64,000 bases of DNA from Paenibacillus sp. FSL R7-0204. Lineage in GTDB: Bacteria > Bacillota > Bacilli > Paenibacillales > Paenibacillaceae. The stretch covers positions 1,798,001 to 1,862,000 of the forward strand of contig NZ_JBBOCA010000001.1 in assembly GCF_038002225.1 (NCBI RefSeq), read 5' to 3'. The first letter of the stretch is position 1, and every line of letters starts with the position of its first letter. Positions 63,371 to 64,000 of this stretch are shown piece after piece. A program made the position numbers and the translations under genes. The notes beneath the pieces were generated by a model that had not been told where the DNA came from, did no database searches, and worked only from the letters and a program-made list of their open reading frames with translations.

Positions 63371-64000
63371 TTGAATAACGGAAGAATGACATTCCGCTTC
63401 GACGGGAACCAGGGCAGGCAGGGGACAGAGACGACAGAGCTCCGGGCGGTGAACGAAACCGGTGTGGTTCTGGAGAACAAGGAGACTGACAAGGTGGAGC
63501 GCGGGGGAGGTATGAGATCCTCCTATTCCAAGGCCGATGAATATATTGTGGATCTGGAGAAGGTGGAGTTGCCCCGGTCTGTAGAGGCAGCTTACATGAA
63601 GCTCCCGGGCTCCGGCCGCCGGAAACAGAAAGCTCCTGAGGATAACTATGATTTGGGGCTGTACTCTGTTGTCCGTCCTGCTTCTACAAGGAACCTATGG
63701 GAACAAAGTGAAGATTCGGAGGAGCATTCCCCCTATGGAGGGACGGATGAAGAAGATCTGCATTCAGCAGATGACTACTACCCGCTGTATGAAGATAGCC
63801 GTGAATCCGCTACAGACAGTTATGATCAATCCGGCGCTCAAGGGAATAGCTACGGCGGCTCTTATCATACCCGCCGTCCCTCGTATTGGTGGAAGTTCGC
63901 ACTGTCCATCGCTGGAGCGCTGGGAACGGGGATTCTGCTCGGATACGCTGCCCTGTCGTTCATCACAGGAGGGACGGGAGAGACTGGTAAAGCTCCCGGC
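63371..64000 (+). CDS. SpoIIB/SPOR-like membrane protein (partial, cut by window end)
   Basis: The first 210 codons of a gene that runs off the right end. TTG 63371 follows AGGTGAGGG by 2-3 nt. The visible protein has an acidic, low-complexity cytoplasmic region of about 175 residues (SEDSEEHSPYGGTDEEDLHS) and then one membrane helix (WWKFALSIAGALGTGILLGY). That is the layout of SpoIIB, whose extracellular SPOR domain would lie beyond the window. The place after valS-folC(-murC) agrees with spoIIB in B. subtilis. The SPOR domain itself is not seen. Confidence 0.65.
   Translation, partial: MNNGRMTFRFDGNQGRQGTETTELRAVNETGVVLENKETDKVERGGGMRSSYSKADEYIVDLEKVELPRSVEAAYMKLPGSGRRKQKAPEDNYDLGLYSVVRPASTRNLWEQSEDSEEHSPYGGTDEEDLHSADDYYPLYEDSRESATDSYDQSGAQGNSYGGSYHTRRPSYWWKFALSIAGALGTGILLGYAALSFITGGTGETGKAPG

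Overview
The window looks like a stretch of a Paenibacillus-type chromosome (spore-forming Bacillota, moderate GC). The signs are the sporulation genes, an RRNPP receptor/peptide cassette of the kind described in Paenibacillus, an SLH-domain surface protein, a valS T-box, and the gene order hemA-ccsA/hemX-hemC-hemD-hemB-hemL ... spoVID ... valS-folC ... spoIIB-like, which matches the hem-spoVID-valS-folC-spoIIB neighbourhood of Bacillus subtilis with insertions. All functional calls rest on reading sequence and on family knowledge; no database search was run.

Left part (1-14.6 kb). The 3' end of a WYL regulator is followed by two tandem copies of an AloR-like HTH/TPR receptor. Only the first is followed by a small overlapping secreted-peptide gene (AloP-like), so the second looks like an orphan receptor. 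Then come aminopeptidase P, an SLH/Ig-repeat surface protein, a large hybrid histidine kinase, an EamA permease, a phosphoesterase, and an AT-rich patch with a small membrane protein.

Sugar locus (14.7-27.1 kb). A GH3 beta-glucosidase and a GH94 phosphorylase of the 1,2-beta-oligoglucan type are divergent from two ABC permeases, a lipoprotein binding protein, a LacI regulator and a sugar-phosphate isomerase-like gene. Two identical inverted operators lie just downstream of the two divergent promoters. The set resembles the sophoro-oligosaccharide (beta-1,2-glucan) locus of Listeria innocua. No ATPase is present, so a shared MsmX-type ATPase is expected.

Middle (27.1-34.4 kb). Small exported or membrane proteins, an SDR oxidoreductase, and a minus-strand purine salvage operon (phosphoribosyltransferase, IMPDH-like, Hpt). 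The operon is preceded by a purine-riboswitch-like aptamer with an enlarged J3/1 joining region. Its terminator stem uses the 3' strand of P1, which predicts an unusual ligand-ON logic. This is the most interesting element I found.

Tetrapyrrole operon (34.6-44.5 kb). hemA, a CcsA/HemX-like gene, precorrin-2 dehydrogenase, hemC, a cobA-hemD fusion, hemB, hemL and an RluA-type pseudouridine synthase. The products make uroporphyrinogen III and branch to siroheme.

Right part (44.5-64 kb). Small exported proteins, a YpfJ-type metallopeptidase, two diguanylate cyclases and a truncated relative, a spore-coat type glycosyltransferase next to spoVID, T-box-valS-folC-murC, a tandem pair of glycosyltransferases of which the second has lost conserved residues, and the start of a spoIIB/SPOR-like gene cut by the window end.

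Four intergenic regions (28.8, 37.8, 44.7 and 47.1 kb) carry tandem repeats with an exact 51- or 52-bp period. Three of them have a short TGTA...TACA dyad in each unit. They look like one class of intergenic element with different sequences.
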